Positions 1 to 10,077 of a DNA stretch of 64,000 bases are shown here, one piece after another (position 1 is the first letter of the stretch; each line of letters begins with the position of its first letter). The stretch covers positions 132,231,872-132,295,871 of the forward strand of contig NC_079312.1 of NCBI RefSeq assembly GCF_029931775.1, given 5' to 3'. The position numbers were made by a program, and so were the translations under genes. The notes beneath the pieces are model-generated. The model was not told the origin of the DNA. It saw only the letters and a list, made by a program, of their open reading frames with translations, and did no database searches. This DNA comes from Euleptes europaea. Its lineage: Eukaryota; Chordata; Lepidosauria; Squamata; Sphaerodactylidae.

Positions 1-415
1 GCAGGCCTCGCCGCCGCCCCCGCCGCCCCCCCCCGCCGCCGGCCCGCTCGCCTGGGAGCGGCCAGCGGGGCCTGCCTGCTCCCAGGCAGGCCTCGCCGCC
101 GCCCCCCTCGCCGCCGCCCCCCCCCCCCCGCCGGCCCGCTCGCCTGGGAGCGGCCAGCGGGGCCTGCCTGCTTCCAGGCAGGCCTCGCCGCCGCCCCCCC
201 CCCGCCGCCGCCCCCCCCCCGCCGCCGCCGGCCCGCTCGCCTGGGAGCGGCCTGGGAGCGGCCAGCGGGGCCTGCCTGCTCCCAGGCAGGCCTCGCCGCC
301 GCCCTCCCCGCCACCGCCGGCGGCCCGCTCGCCTGGGAGCGGCCAGCGGGGCCTGCCTGGGAGCAGGCAGGCCTCGCCCCCCCCCCCCGCCGCCGGCGGC
401 CCGCTTGCCTGGGAG
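1..415. repeat. GC-rich minisatellite, about five units
   Basis: Units beginning GCAGGCCTCGCC start near 1, 86, 178, 286 and 367, so the spacing varies from about 81 to 108 bp. Each unit has a variable C-rich CCG tract, then CCCGCTCGCCTGGGAGCGG, then GGGGCCTGCCTG. The length differences come mainly from the CCG/C tracts and one extra CCTGGGAGCGG. The array is cut by the left window edge, so its full size is unknown. The composition is far more GC-rich than the AT-rich DNA that follows at 416. Confidence 0.85.
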
Positions 416-544
416 ACAATATATCACAGAGTGTATTCTCCTACAGACATTTTTGATGGTGCCAAGATGTCATTACCTATCTTTTAATACTGATTCCTAG
501 AGATATTATGCACATGATTATGCTAAATTTTAACAAGTGAATTG

Positions 545-2035
545 CTGATATATGTATGTTTGGATTTGGACAGATGGGCAAATATAAACTTGTCTCTATG
601 GGGTAAAGTAAATACCTTCCAAATGAACATTACACCTAGGATTATTTATATTTTACATGCAATCCTTTTCTATATATATTGCAAATGTATTCATAAAATT
701 AATACTTTGTTTCAGAAATTTATGTTGGGTTCCTCAGAGCCTCAGATTTGTTTAAAAAGGATGCAACTTCCATTCAATGAAGGAGGATTTGGTTTCCGTT
801 TTTAGTTTATAAGTAAATTTGAGTAAAGTTAATGTACTAATTAATGGATCACTCCATGCAGTTGGACTGTCCATCTTGGGCTCTTTTGGAGACCTCTTGA
901 CGTGCGCCCCTCTCTAAGGGGAATGCATTAGGGTCCACTCATGCTAGAATGGATCCCATGCCTCATACAATTTCTGCAACCGAGAACAACGGTGTATAAT
1001 GGCATGACAATATCAATTTGAGCCATTTTCAAATGCTAAATTAACATTATAGGCCAGTCCAGCTCTCAAAATGGGAAGAAATCTTTTTTATGGAAAGCTT
1101 GAATGATAGGGGAAGCTTTACATTGGACCAATTGATAGGTTATGATGATGAGTTTTTGTCATCTTCTGAGCTGAGGTTTAGATATGACTTGCCACCTTAT
1201 GCAAAATGGCAATACTTACAGATGCAACATTTGTTGGTATCTAAATATGGCCCTGCGGCATTGAGAGTCTCAGAGTCCCCTTTGCTCCTGGAAGCTCTAA
1301 TTGAATCAAGGTAGAAAACAAAACCTATATTGGTTTATAAATATTCGATGTAGAATAATAAATATGACATGCAGAGTATCAGGAATTATTTGAATAAGGA
1401 GCCAGACAGCCCTGTTTTGCCAAAGCAATGGGATATGGCCTTACACTGTATACCTGCTCTCTCCATGAATCTTAAGGTGAGATTTATTCAGCAATTTTTG
1501 TTCAAGATATACTGGACACCACAGCGACTCTTTAGCAAAGGACTAAGTATCTAATTGTTGGCTTTGTAACTTACAGGATAAGTCTCTTAAACATTTGCTT
1601 TGGGCATGTCCAGTCGTTCAGTTTTTCTGGGAAGAGGTTATCACTCATATCAATTTCATATTAGAATGTTCACTAATTTTTGAGGATGTCTATGTAATTT
1701 TAAACAATTGCCTATCTCTTGGAGGCTAACAGATGGCGAACAAAAATGGACCCTCTGTAACCTCACTACAGCTAAAAGACTCGTATTACAACACTGGAAA
1801 GATAAAAGCTCACCTCTATTAAATCAATGGATCAAGGACCTTAGAATATCAATATTTGAATGTATGGCATATAGATGGCAATTGTGTATTGATTTATTTT
1901 TAGATATTTGGAAACGGTTGATAGAAAGTTATGTGCAGATATGCCACCGCTGTTATTATATTAGTAATGTACCCGGCTTCAGCCAGGGAGGGCCGGTTAT
2001 AAATCACAAAATAAAAAATAAATATTTTTGTCTTT
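545..2035 (+). mobile_element. L1-type LINE, decayed ORF2 C-terminal part
   Basis: Several short plus-strand frames together resemble the C-terminal third of L1 ORF2. These are LSLWGKVNTFQMNITPRIIY near 582-650, LPFNEGGFGF near 770-800, and a Cys-rich segment reading CWLC...HLLWACPVVQFFWEEV near 1556-1640, which matches the L1 'CWRC...H.WW.CP...FW' region. The reading frame is interrupted many times, so this is an old 5'-truncated copy. The end near 2035 is an AT-rich tail after GGAGGGCCGGTTATAAAT. The family assignment is from remembered motifs. Confidence 0.7.
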
Positions 2036-2744
2036 ACTTTTTGTATATGTGTGTGTGTATTTCTTTTAAAGGTTTTTTTTAAGGAAATTTTTTAAAAAAT
2101 CTCTAGGGTTACTCGAGTGATAGGCATGGCTACTGGAAGGCTGAAATCCTTATCCAAAATACTCCTAAAATATCATTATCTGTTATGGTATTTCTATGAA
2201 ACACACAATAAATACAATATTTTGTTTGCTCCTCTTCCCAAAGCATGCAACAATTGTGTAGCAATGATTACTGAGGCTCATATTAACTTCACCTTAAGAA
2301 TTTTTTTTCAGCTTCATTTAATCTAATTTAGTATCTAGAAATAGCAGAGGCCATCTAACTATCAATAAGTTACTGATAACCATTTCAAGGGCACACCTTA
2401 AGAAAGGATGCTGTAGAGGAATTTACAGACTTTTTATACAAGGTAAAATATTTCGGACAGAAAATAGCAAGATGCTACACTGGAGTGGCATTACACAATA
2501 CTTGCTGCAGCCAGAGCTGGCTCTACCGTTACCTCCTGTAATCGAGTGAGACATAGCCAGATTTGAACTACAGGGCACAATCTACCAGAATGTTCTTCTA
2601 CACGCCCTACACTTAAATGAATAGGAGCTGAACAAGACCATGATAATGTTTTTGGGAACTTCCATTCATTTCCATTAGACTTGTACAAGACATCTTCCTA
2701 GTTGATTTTGCCCAAAGTTAATTAGAGGCAGGAGGTATGTTTCC
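2036..2744. other. No feature recognised
   Basis: AT-rich DNA with no convincing coding frame, RNA gene or repeat I can name. It lies in the left-hand part of the ASPSCR1 locus, downstream of exon 2. Confidence 0.4.
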
Positions 2745-3312
2745 TAGTCCTAAGAGTGTCTGGCTGTCCTCGGCCAGGGCCTTTTCGGCCTTGGCCCCAG
2801 CCTGGTGGAAATCTCTGCCTAATAGACCCGTGCCCTGCGGGACCTAGCTGAATTTCATAGGGCCTCTAAGACAGAGTTGTTCCGCCAGGCTGATGGTTGA
2901 GGGCAGCAATGGTACCATCAAGAAGCTGGCCTCCCCCTATCCTCTCTCCTCCCCTCCACCCTTTCCCTTATTTCCCTCCATTCTCCTCTATTGATGGTTC
3001 CTATGTCTTTTTTCTGTAAACGTGTTCCTGCTTCAGTATTCCATCCATTTTCTTCTCCTCCCTTGAGGCTGGCAACAATTGAATAGAGGTTATCATATTA
3101 ACAACTCTCCCTGCATGGATTTTTATATTGGCACCAATGATTTTGATACAGAATGGAATTTTAAGCTCAGCGTGTAAAATGTTTTAATCTGTATACAATT
3201 CAATTAATTTTAATGAGTACGGAACTATGTATTAATATGACGTTAGCCGCCCTGAGCCCGGCCTTGCCGTGGAGGGCAAGGTATAAATAAAAGTTTATTA
3301 TTATTATTATTT
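2745..3312 (+). mobile_element. L2-clade LINE 3' end
   Basis: The segment GTCTGGCTGTCCTCGGCCAG, followed by a decayed frame with 'PAWWKSLP', matches the last residues of squamate L2-type ORF2 and the following untranslated tail. The tail has GCCGCCCTGAGCCCGG near 3247 and ends in TATAAATAAAAG plus (TTA)n at 3296-3310. It is 5'-truncated, as usual for LINEs. The related copy at 62165-63500 keeps more of the coding part. Confidence 0.7.
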
Positions 3313-3961
3313 GCATTCACAACAGCAAAGGGAACTACACAGATAAACATATCCCTGTGGAAGACCCTCAATGGGAAACCTATAATAAAAGCTAACATTG
3401 TAGCAATCCAATCAATCCAAAATACTTTAATTTTCTGGCCATGTACTCACACAGAAGTTTTAGTAATTATTCTAGGTTAAAAAGATTTAAAGTTAAGAGC
3501 TGAAATTGTGCTTGCACATCTAACACATCTTCAGCAGCCCAACACCAAATGTTTTAGAAGAAACCCAAGGACAATTGTATAAACATAGAACTATCCATCA
3601 TTTGACGTACAATCAAAATTTTCAGCAACTGGAGAACATTGGATATCTTATGAGTAAGGCTACACTACTCAATCGGCTTAGCTATCAGTCACTCATGGAT
3701 ATAACCTTATAATAGATGTCTGATATGTTTGAAGCGAAGGAAAGAAGAACAATGAGCTTCCATGACCCTAAATTTGTCAAATTCTGTTACAGTACCCAGG
3801 ATCAATTCACAAGAGACATTCAACTCAGGATCACATCACCGGAGGAAAGTGGCTGTGGACTGTCACCGCAGACTGTGTTAGGAGCATCTTTGTAGAACAA
3901 ATGGCAAAATGACAGCAGTGTGACAAACAGAAAATAAATGAATAAAAGCAGTAGAACTCAC
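3313..3961. other. ASPSCR1 intron 2 sequence, no other feature recognised
   Basis: AT-rich DNA between the L2 tail and the splice donor of ASPSCR1 exon 2. I see no further ASPSCR1 exon here: the expected next residues (human F-Q-R-S-V-L-D-L) were looked for on the minus strand and not found. Confidence 0.4.
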
Positions 3962-4017
3962 TTCAGGCCATATTCATTGGGACTGAAATTCTGCTTCCTA
4001 CAAGCTTCTTCCAGAAC
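3962..4017 (-). CDS. ASPSCR1: ASPSCR1 coding exon 2
   Basis: A 56-bp exon encoding residues 38-55 plus two bases of Lys56. It is bounded by AG (4018-4019 region) and GTGAGT (3956-3961 on the complement). It is too short to stand out as an open frame and was identified from its match to human VLEDTCRRQDF and the splice signals. Confidence 0.9.
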
Positions 4018-6388
4018 CTGCATACAGAATACACAGAGTTAATTTGGAATGAACAGTTGTTTTTCACTATAAAGGACTTTAGCCACTTATAGCACACTCT
4101 CTTTTTCTCCCTTTCTATCACATGATTATGGGCTACATAGGGACCCTAATCTGTATTAACAATCATTTTTACATGGAGAAAGAAAGTTACTTCGGACAAC
4201 TAAAACTAGCAGCTTGAAATCACCACAGGTAAATTACAATTATTCTGAGGTAACACTTCACATAACCACAGGATGTTCACATCACTGTCATTGTCACAGA
4301 CCCCCCCCCCCAAAATTCATTTAAATCCAAGACAGAATACCAATACAATCATGGGCACTATAAGACTAGACTGAACTATGTGGTACTCCATTGCCCCTGG
4401 AGTAAATGTCATGGTGGACACTGTGTGTGCATGTTAAGTGTTATCGAGCTGCTTCCGATTTATGGCGACCCTATGCACTAATTACCTCCAAAAATCCTAT
4501 CATTAACAGTTTGCTCGGGTCTTGTAAACTGAGGGTCGGTCGTGGCTTTCTTTATTGAGTCAATCTATCTCTTGTTGCATCTTCCTTTTTTCCTGAATCC
4601 TTCAACTCTTTCTAGCATTATTATCTTTTCTAGTGAGTGATGTCTTCTGATAATGTGACCAAAGTATGACAGCCTCAGTTTGGTCATTTTACCTTCCAGG
4701 GAGAGTTCAGGCTTGATTTGATGTTGACGTTAAGTGACTAAATTACAAGGAAATTTAATGTGCTACATAGTTTACAGGTCACTGGATAAGCAGTCACAAA
4801 AACCAGATTAGGAAGTGAAAGTGGCAATACCTCATGTAACAGAAATTTAACACATAGCTTTTAAACCAGATTATTAAAAAATCCAGAGGAACCTCACCGT
4901 TTCTGCAAGAGTCTGATCCTTAGAAGAGTATACATAAAATAAATTAAAGAACTTTTATCATCGCAACCAAAGGGGCTTTAGGTATCTCACAGAGGGCATT
5001 AAATTTTTGTTCCATTGAGGCTATAGAGGATCTCTCTCTTATGTCAACAGAGAAAGGCCGTTTCTGGAGCATTCAGAAATTATCTATTTTCCCAGTGGCA
5101 GAAAAGAGAGCATCCCATGGAAGGTTTTGCATTGGATCTGTCACTCTCTAGATGCACATTTCCCCCCATCTGAATTCTCAAAACTCTGCATGGCGGCTTA
5201 TTGTTGAGTTTTGATAATATGGATGGGGGGAAAGTGCATCTAAAGAGTGGCAAATCCAAGGCAAAACCTTCCATGAATAAATGCCCTATGTGTCATGCAC
5301 GCTCACGAAGAGAGCCGTACAAAATATTGTCGAAGGCTTTCACGGTCAGAGTTCATTGGTTCTTGTAGGTTATCCGGGCTGTGTAACAGTGGTCTTGGTA
5401 TTTTCTTTCCTGACGTTTCACCAGCAGAACATGAAAAGAACATGAAAGATACTGCAGACTGGGCCAACCTGAGAAATCAGCAGTGGCTGAACATGGACTG
5501 ACACAAACAGGACACAGGGTCTTATTCCAAGACACTGAAAGACTGGGCAATTCTACCAACTATTTTGTCAGATTGCACAGAGAAGCCACTGAAATTCATA
5601 AACATCAGCACAACTTTAACAGAAAAGAAGAGAGTTTAAGAATGAATAAGGCTTGGCTTCCTGCCCTGAAAACCTCCAGACTAACAAAGACTACGGTCCA
5701 CAATAGCCATGCGGATTAGCTTTGGATTTCACACATTAACAGATCACTTCAGGATACAATGGTTCCATATTGACACACCACACCCTCATTAGCACATTAT
5801 CTTGATACTTACAGGACAATGATTAGCACATTACCTTGGATACTTTTTGCAGGACAATGATTCAGCTCAAACCCAACCCCCCTTCTGACTATATATTACT
5901 CTTCCTACACCCTTGACACTGAGAGACACTGTCCTTCAGTGTTACTCCTCTGAAGATGCCGGCCACAGCTGCTGGAGAAACGTCAGGAAAGAAAATACCA
6001 AGAGCCGTACACATTTTCCTTTTGTGGACCTAGGGAAATCACTCCCTAGCTTTAAACCGCGGGGCACTCACCCCCTTCAGTTCCCACCAACGTCTGTTTG
6101 TAAAACAGGACAACACAAAGCTCACCCCCCCTCCCCCACCACAGGCCCGACAGAAAACCTGGGCCACCACAGGCCCTGTAGTCCAATCAGAACGAGCGCG
6201 TCCCCCCTTCTTCCCGCCCCAGGGCCAATCAGAGCGAGCGTATCCGTCCCGTCTCCCCGCTCTCGGGCCAAACCCACCTGGAGGAGCGCGGTGCTGGGGC
6301 CTACTCGCACCGTCGCTCGCCGCCCGTTCGGAGCCAGGACCGAGACGGTGGAAGCCCCCGCGCCGCCGCCGCCGCCCGCCGCCGCCAT
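3962..6388 (-). CDS. ASPSCR1: ASPSCR1 (TUG), 5' part: coding exons 1 and 2
   Basis: This is the amino end of ASPSCR1/TUG, the UBX-domain protein that tethers GLUT4 storage vesicles and binds p97/VCP. Exon 1 is 6278-6388 and encodes 37 residues, including VSVLAPNGRR and PSTALLQ, which closely match human TUG (AVSVLAPNGRR, PSTVLLQ). The ATG at 6386-6388 has a strong context (A at -3, G at +4) and starts MAAAGGGGG. An in-frame ATG 29 codons upstream was not chosen because the residues it would add do not match the family. The donor is CAG/GTGGGT. Exon 2 is 3962-4017 (56 bp), with acceptor TATGCAG and donor GTGAGT, and reads VLEEACRKQNFSPNEYGLK against human VLEDTCRRQDFNPCEYDLK. Phases agree: phase 0 after exon 1, two bases left after exon 2. 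These exons cover the start of the N-terminal ubiquitin-like fold. The rest of the gene lies beyond position 1. Confidence 0.93.
4418..4740 (-). mobile_element. BovB (RTE) LINE 3' end
   Basis: Reading the plus strand, GTTAAGTGTTATCGAGCTGC is the complement of the BovB tail (family form: GAAGCGACTTGACGGCACTTAAC). The following bases, with ATGTGACCAAAGTATGACAGCC, match the complement of the ORF2 end. The copy is moderately diverged and sits in ASPSCR1 intron 1. Confidence 0.75.
5116..5275. mobile_element. 160-bp foldback MITE, copy 1
   Basis: An almost perfect palindrome with ends CATGGAAGGTTTTGC and GCAAAACCTTCCATG. The arms run through CTAGATGCACATTTCCCCCC and its complement, meeting at a short centre near GGCGGCTTATTG. 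An equal-sized copy in the opposite orientation is at 6643-6802. No transposase and no clear target duplication are visible, so the superfamily is unassigned. Confidence 0.85.
5311..6011. mobile_element. Penelope-like element with inverted terminal repeats
   Basis: The insertion is 5322-6000 (679 bp), flanked by an exact 11-bp direct repeat AGAGCCGTACA (5311-5321 and 6001-6011). The left end carries the complement of the terminal repeat (TGTCGAAGGCTTTCACGG, CCTGACGTTTC) and the right end carries it in the sense direction (TCTGAAGATGCCGGCCACAG, GAAACGTCAGG), giving an inverted arrangement. The middle holds a coding relic at 5483-5719 with HREATEIHKHQHNFNRKEES, which resembles the C-terminal part of Penelope-like polyproteins. 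The right repeat contains CTGAAGA, a GCC/GGC stem and a GAAA-like box, the layout of a hammerhead ribozyme core. The family assignment is from remembered motifs. Confidence 0.8.
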
Positions 6389-6560
6389 CTTCTTCCTCTC
6401 TCCCCCCGCACCCCGCCCAGCAGTTGGGCCTTCTAACGCGACCGGCGCCGTACGATAGCGGAGCCGAATGGCCACGGCGAGGGGGCGCGGCTACAAGGGA
6501 AGCCGCCCCGCCTCACGCTCTCTATCCGCTCGCAGCCCGAGTACCGCCGGGATTCCTCTT
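6110..6560. promoter_or_regulatory. CpG island over ASPSCR1 start
   Basis: Dense CpG and high GC around the ASPSCR1 initiator ATG, in contrast to AT-rich flanks. A GC box (CCGCCCCGCC, 6503-6512) lies upstream of the ATG on the minus strand. Two CCAATCAGA(A/G)CGAGCG boxes at about 6184 and 6226 lie just inside intron 1 and belong to a local duplication of about 42 bp. CCAAT boxes are NF-Y-type sites. The transcription start itself cannot be fixed from sequence. Confidence 0.75.
6278..6388 (-). CDS. ASPSCR1: ASPSCR1 coding exon 1
   Basis: Encodes residues 1-37, a Gly/Ala-rich start followed by the conserved VSVLAPNGRR strand of the ubiquitin-like fold. The exon lies wholly inside a CpG island and ends in phase 0 at a canonical GTGGGT donor. 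Confidence 0.93.
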
Positions 6561-6642
6561 GGGCTCAGCGTAGGGTCACCCTTCATCCGAGGAAACATCT
6601 CTTCGTGTGGGCACTGTTGTTCTCTTCCACAGGCCATTTATT

Positions 6643-6802
6643 CATGGAAGGTTTTGCCTTGGATTTGCCACTCTTCAGATGCACTTTTCCCCCATCCATA
6701 TTCTCAAAACTCAACAATAAGCCGCCGTGCAGAGTTTTGAGAATTCAGATGGGGGGAAATGTGCATCTAGAGAGTGACAAATCCAATGCAAAACCTTCCA
6801 TG
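6643..6802. mobile_element. 160-bp foldback MITE, copy 2
   Basis: Same palindrome as 5116-5275 but inverted, with ends CATGGAAGGTTTTGC and GCAAAACCTTCCATG. The two copies also share about 13 of 15 bases of flank (AATAAATG.CCT.TG), so the element may extend a little beyond the palindrome. Confidence 0.85.
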
Positions 6803-7020
6803 AGTGTGTTAAGTGCCGTCAAGTCGCTTCCGACTCATGGCGACCCTGTGAATGGAAGTCCTCCAAAATGTCCTATCTTTGACCTAGCCTTGCTCCGATC
6901 TTGCAAATTGAAGGCCGTGGCTTCCTTTATTGAGTCAGCCCATCTCTTGTTGGGTCTTCCTCTTTTCCTGCTGCCCTCAACTTTTCCCAGCATGACTGTC
7001 TCTTCCAGTAACGTAGGAAT
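6803..7020 (-). mobile_element. BovB LINE 3' end
   Basis: GTTAAGTGCCGTCAAGTCGC followed by GACTCATGGCGACCC is the complement of the BovB 3' tail, and the rest matches the complement of its ORF2 terminus (CTCTTGTTGGGTCTTCCTCT). It is better preserved than the copy at 4418-4740. Confidence 0.85.
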
Positions 7021-7077
7021 AAAAGGGGTTCTGGCTGAGTAAAAGGATCAACTTCCCACACAGACTGAGAACAAACA

Positions 7078-7274
7078 TCTCACATGTACACAGATCACGA
7101 TGGGTGGCCGTGTTAGTCTGTCACTAGCGGTAGAAAAGAGCAAGAGTCTTAAAGACTAACAAAGAGCACCTTAAAGACTAACAAATTTTCTGGCAGGGGA
7201 TGAGCTTTCGTGAGCCACCTTAGTCTTTAAGGTGCTACTAGACTCTTGCTCTTTTCTACTGCTGTCTCACATGT
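7078..7274. mobile_element. Penelope-like foldback insertion, 177 bp
   Basis: The insertion 7088-7264 is flanked by an exact 10-bp direct repeat TCTCACATGT (7078-7087, 7265-7274). It starts with the tail GTGGCCGTGTTAGTCTGTC in complement orientation. The arms AAAGAGCAAGAGTC...TTAAAGACTAACAAA and their complement (TTAGTCTTTAAGGTGCTA...) form a partial palindrome. It is the same family as 28360-28599 but more rearranged. Confidence 0.8.
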
Positions 7275-7777
7275 GCGTCCACGTCTCCTACGCCATTAGG
7301 ATTCTTACCAGCGTGGACTGAATCCTTTCACTTACCCCGTTTGGGGACTTATTGTACATTATATTCATAAATGGTTATTCGGTGGAAACCTGAGATTATG
7401 GATGATGATGAGTAATTGCATAGGACGTATTTTTGAAGAACTGAGGAAGAATCGGGCCTTGTGCCTTGAAACGATCGTTTTCTCCTTCAACCAATCAGCT
7501 GCTGCAAAAGAAAAGGAATACATCATAAAGGACATTTTAATTATAATGAATTATTGCAATACTTACCTTTTATAGGAATTGCTGAAAAATTGTTGTTGTT
7601 GTTTAAAATTCTATATGTAAAGGAAATAAATACATGTGCTTGTTGGTAATATGAGATGTTGGTGGGTATATTACCACATACTGTAAATATATAGCTATAA
7701 TTCTATTGGCATTATTTACAGCTATTCCTATACTGCATTTCTCATCTTATGATAAATGTATAGAGGTGTCTGATTTG
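7275..7777. other. No feature recognised
   Basis: AT-rich intergenic sequence without a nameable repeat or gene. Confidence 0.4.
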
Positions 7778-7872
7778 TTTTCCAACCTCCAGGTAGTAGC
7801 TGGAGATCTCCTGCTATTACAACTGATCTCCAGACAACAGAGATCACTTCACCTGGAGAAAATGGCCACTTT
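7778..7872 (+). repeat. 95-bp direct repeat, left copy (hAT MITE fragment)
   Basis: This segment of the TAGGGTTGCC MITE family lacks the left terminus. It matches 8290-8384 at all but one of 95 positions, including variants that other copies in the window lack (CTCCAGACAA rather than CTCCAGCCGA). It must have been duplicated locally. Confidence 0.85.
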
Positions 7873-8289
7873 ACTGCTCCACCAGCTGCTGTTCATTTCC
7901 TTGCATTGCTTTCTATTTGAACTCGCATCTTGTCAGTTTCATTATATGCTCTGGAGACCTATATAGAAATCCTCTCGGTCCCTCTTTGAAATTGATGTGA
8001 TTGTTAAAAACTTTTCTGGTAAGTTTTTTAATATATATTTATGATGGTAGTGGCATAGTTTCTTAATATTAATATTTTTGATATAATGTGAAATAAAGGT
8101 TTAACTCTTAATATTTTTAAACAATTATTTATTGACATGATATCTTTGTATTAGCATGGTATACTTTTTTGATCACGTTATGCAGATATGTGTAGCTGAT
8201 GAAGCCATGTGCGAAACGTGTGCATGATCTAGACGACACGTCTATAAATTTATCTTGCGTTTATATTACCTTGTAGTGCTGTTTGGATC
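7873..8289 (+). mobile_element. Penelope-like segment with hammerhead-like core
   Basis: The 417-bp segment between the two 95-bp repeats. Near 8185-8256 it has CTGATGA, a two-base GC/GC stem, GAAA, a CGTGT/ACACG stem and GTC, in the order of a hammerhead ribozyme. An outer GATA/TATC pairing could close stem I. There is one extra base between CTGATGA and stem II compared with the textbook core, so self-cleavage is not assured. Penelope-like terminal repeats are known to carry such motifs. No protein-coding relic is visible. Confidence 0.6.
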
Positions 8290-8493
8290 TTTTCCAACCT
8301 CCAGGTAGTAGCTGGAGATCTCCTGCTATTACAACTGATCTCCAGACAATAGAGATCACTTCACCTGGAGAAAATGGCCACTTTGGTAATTAGACTCTGT
8401 GGCATTGAAGTCCCTCCCCTCCCCAAACACTGCCCTCCTCAGGCTCTGCCCCAAAACCTCCCGCCGATGGTGAAGAAGGACTTGGCAACCCTA
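8290..8493 (+). mobile_element. hAT-type MITE (GTTGCC family), left end missing
   Basis: The right end CTTGGCAACCCTA is intact. The left end begins at CCAACCTCC, preceded by TTTT in place of the usual TAGGGTTG. The first 95 bp duplicate 7778-7872. Confidence 0.85.
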
Positions 8494-8947
8494 CCCTTAC
8501 CCCCCTATCATGACACGCTGTCTTTACTACCACAACAATCTAAATACCAGCTAATAGCAGTAATTATCAGTAATTATTGATGTGATTCTTGGGAAAATAA
8601 GTACAGACATTTCAGATCTATTTATTGAAACAACCAGATTTTACTAATGCCAGTGTTATCCATTGATACTACTCCTATAACTCTAGTGCAATTGTTACAA
8701 TACCAGATACAGAACCGCTGTACAATTGTATGACAGCCAAGGATGAAAGATACCACCAGCACTTTTCTGGTTATTCCTTTTGCCCATCTTTCTTACATTT
8801 CCTCCACTTTCTCTCAGGTATCTTCCATACAACCTGTCTCCTACTTTTCTGTCACAAGAGAAGGTTATTCCCTGCTTCATCCCCTATCAGCCTTCAGAAG
8901 AAATCCAGCCTTCTCAGGAGGGTACTTAGCCTTCCTCACTAGCCTGT
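8494..8947. other. No feature recognised
   Basis: Intergenic sequence; the open frames here are short and low in complexity. Confidence 0.4.
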
Positions 8948-9040
8948 GTTGTAATGTTGCTGTAAAGATTACTGGGATTTTATGTACGAACTGCTTTGAA
9001 CACTCAAAAAGCACTGTATAAATGCAAAGTATTATTATGA
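8948..9040 (+). mobile_element. LINE 3' tail fragment
   Basis: The run ending AAAAAGCACTGTATAAATGC and AAGTATTATTATGAT looks like the 3' tail of a CR1/L2-type LINE. It is too short to assign further. Confidence 0.45.
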
Positions 9041-10077
9041 TCATCCATATTCAGGAAATAGGGGGAACTGATGGTAAACCTGTTGATGTTATAAAGCTGC
9101 TATAATTTGCATTGCTGCTTACCTATTCAAAATGCCTGTGCTAGAATTTACTGCTGCTTTTTCTTCCATCATACTAAGTTTTATTTCTGACTAATTTGCA
9201 TACAGATATGGTGCTTCCTATATTTGTTGACAGGTGTATATGCTCGCAGTATGGAAATGTTTGTTTGCTGTTTTGAATCAGGAAAATAGGAAGCTGTATG
9301 AAAATTTCCCACCTTTAAAAAATCTAATTTCAAATTAATCTACTGTGTGAACTCTACTGTGGTTTGGCCATACTGAATTTTCAGATGTTAAAGTAGCATG
9401 AATGTAGCCTGCATTTACTCGGTAATAATATGAACCACAAGCTAAACATAAAATGGAAAGCAACTTTGTGTTGTAGCTTCTTGAAAGAAGACACAGTGTT
9501 ATAAAAGTTACTATAAAATACATAAATGTTAATTTACAAATATGGCAAGCCAGAATGCTTGGGTTTGAGATAACTGAATCCCACTGAAAACAGTGGCCAC
9601 AATCCAATACATAAGCACACTTAATTTTGAAATACATGTGAATATATGGGTAAATAGATATAAATCTTCCTGAATCAAAATACTGAGGGACGGGGTTCTT
9701 TTTATTTGTTTCTTTTTAAATAATTGCTATTGTAAGTTTGCAGTGTCAAAAAAGATGGCATATTTTATTCAGAACACTTTTGTCAGTGAATAGATATAAT
9801 TTCACAATTTCAGCTCGGAATTAGTAAAGAAAAAAAGTGGAAATAGTTGGACTGGTTATGTTGTTAGACTGAATGAGCATTCTTTTAAAGGTAGCAGGTT
9901 AGAGGGGTAACAGACAGCCCAATAGTAATCTTGGGTAAAAGTGTCCACGTGAAAACTTAGGATGCAAGAGCCTTCTGTCTCTAGCACCTCCGTTCTGTGG
10001 TAATGCTAACACGTTGTGCACTACCACCTAGTTAAAGAGCACCTATCCTAATTCCGACTCCAACATCAGTATTTTCT
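9041..10077. other. No feature recognised
   Basis: Long AT-rich intergenic stretch with no gene, RNA or repeat I can support. Confidence 0.4.

Noticed and set aside
6389-6475. Upstream in-frame ATG giving a 29-residue extension of ASPSCR1
   Set aside because: The added residues do not match TUG, whereas the ATG at 6386-6388 starts exactly at the family N-terminus with a strong context.
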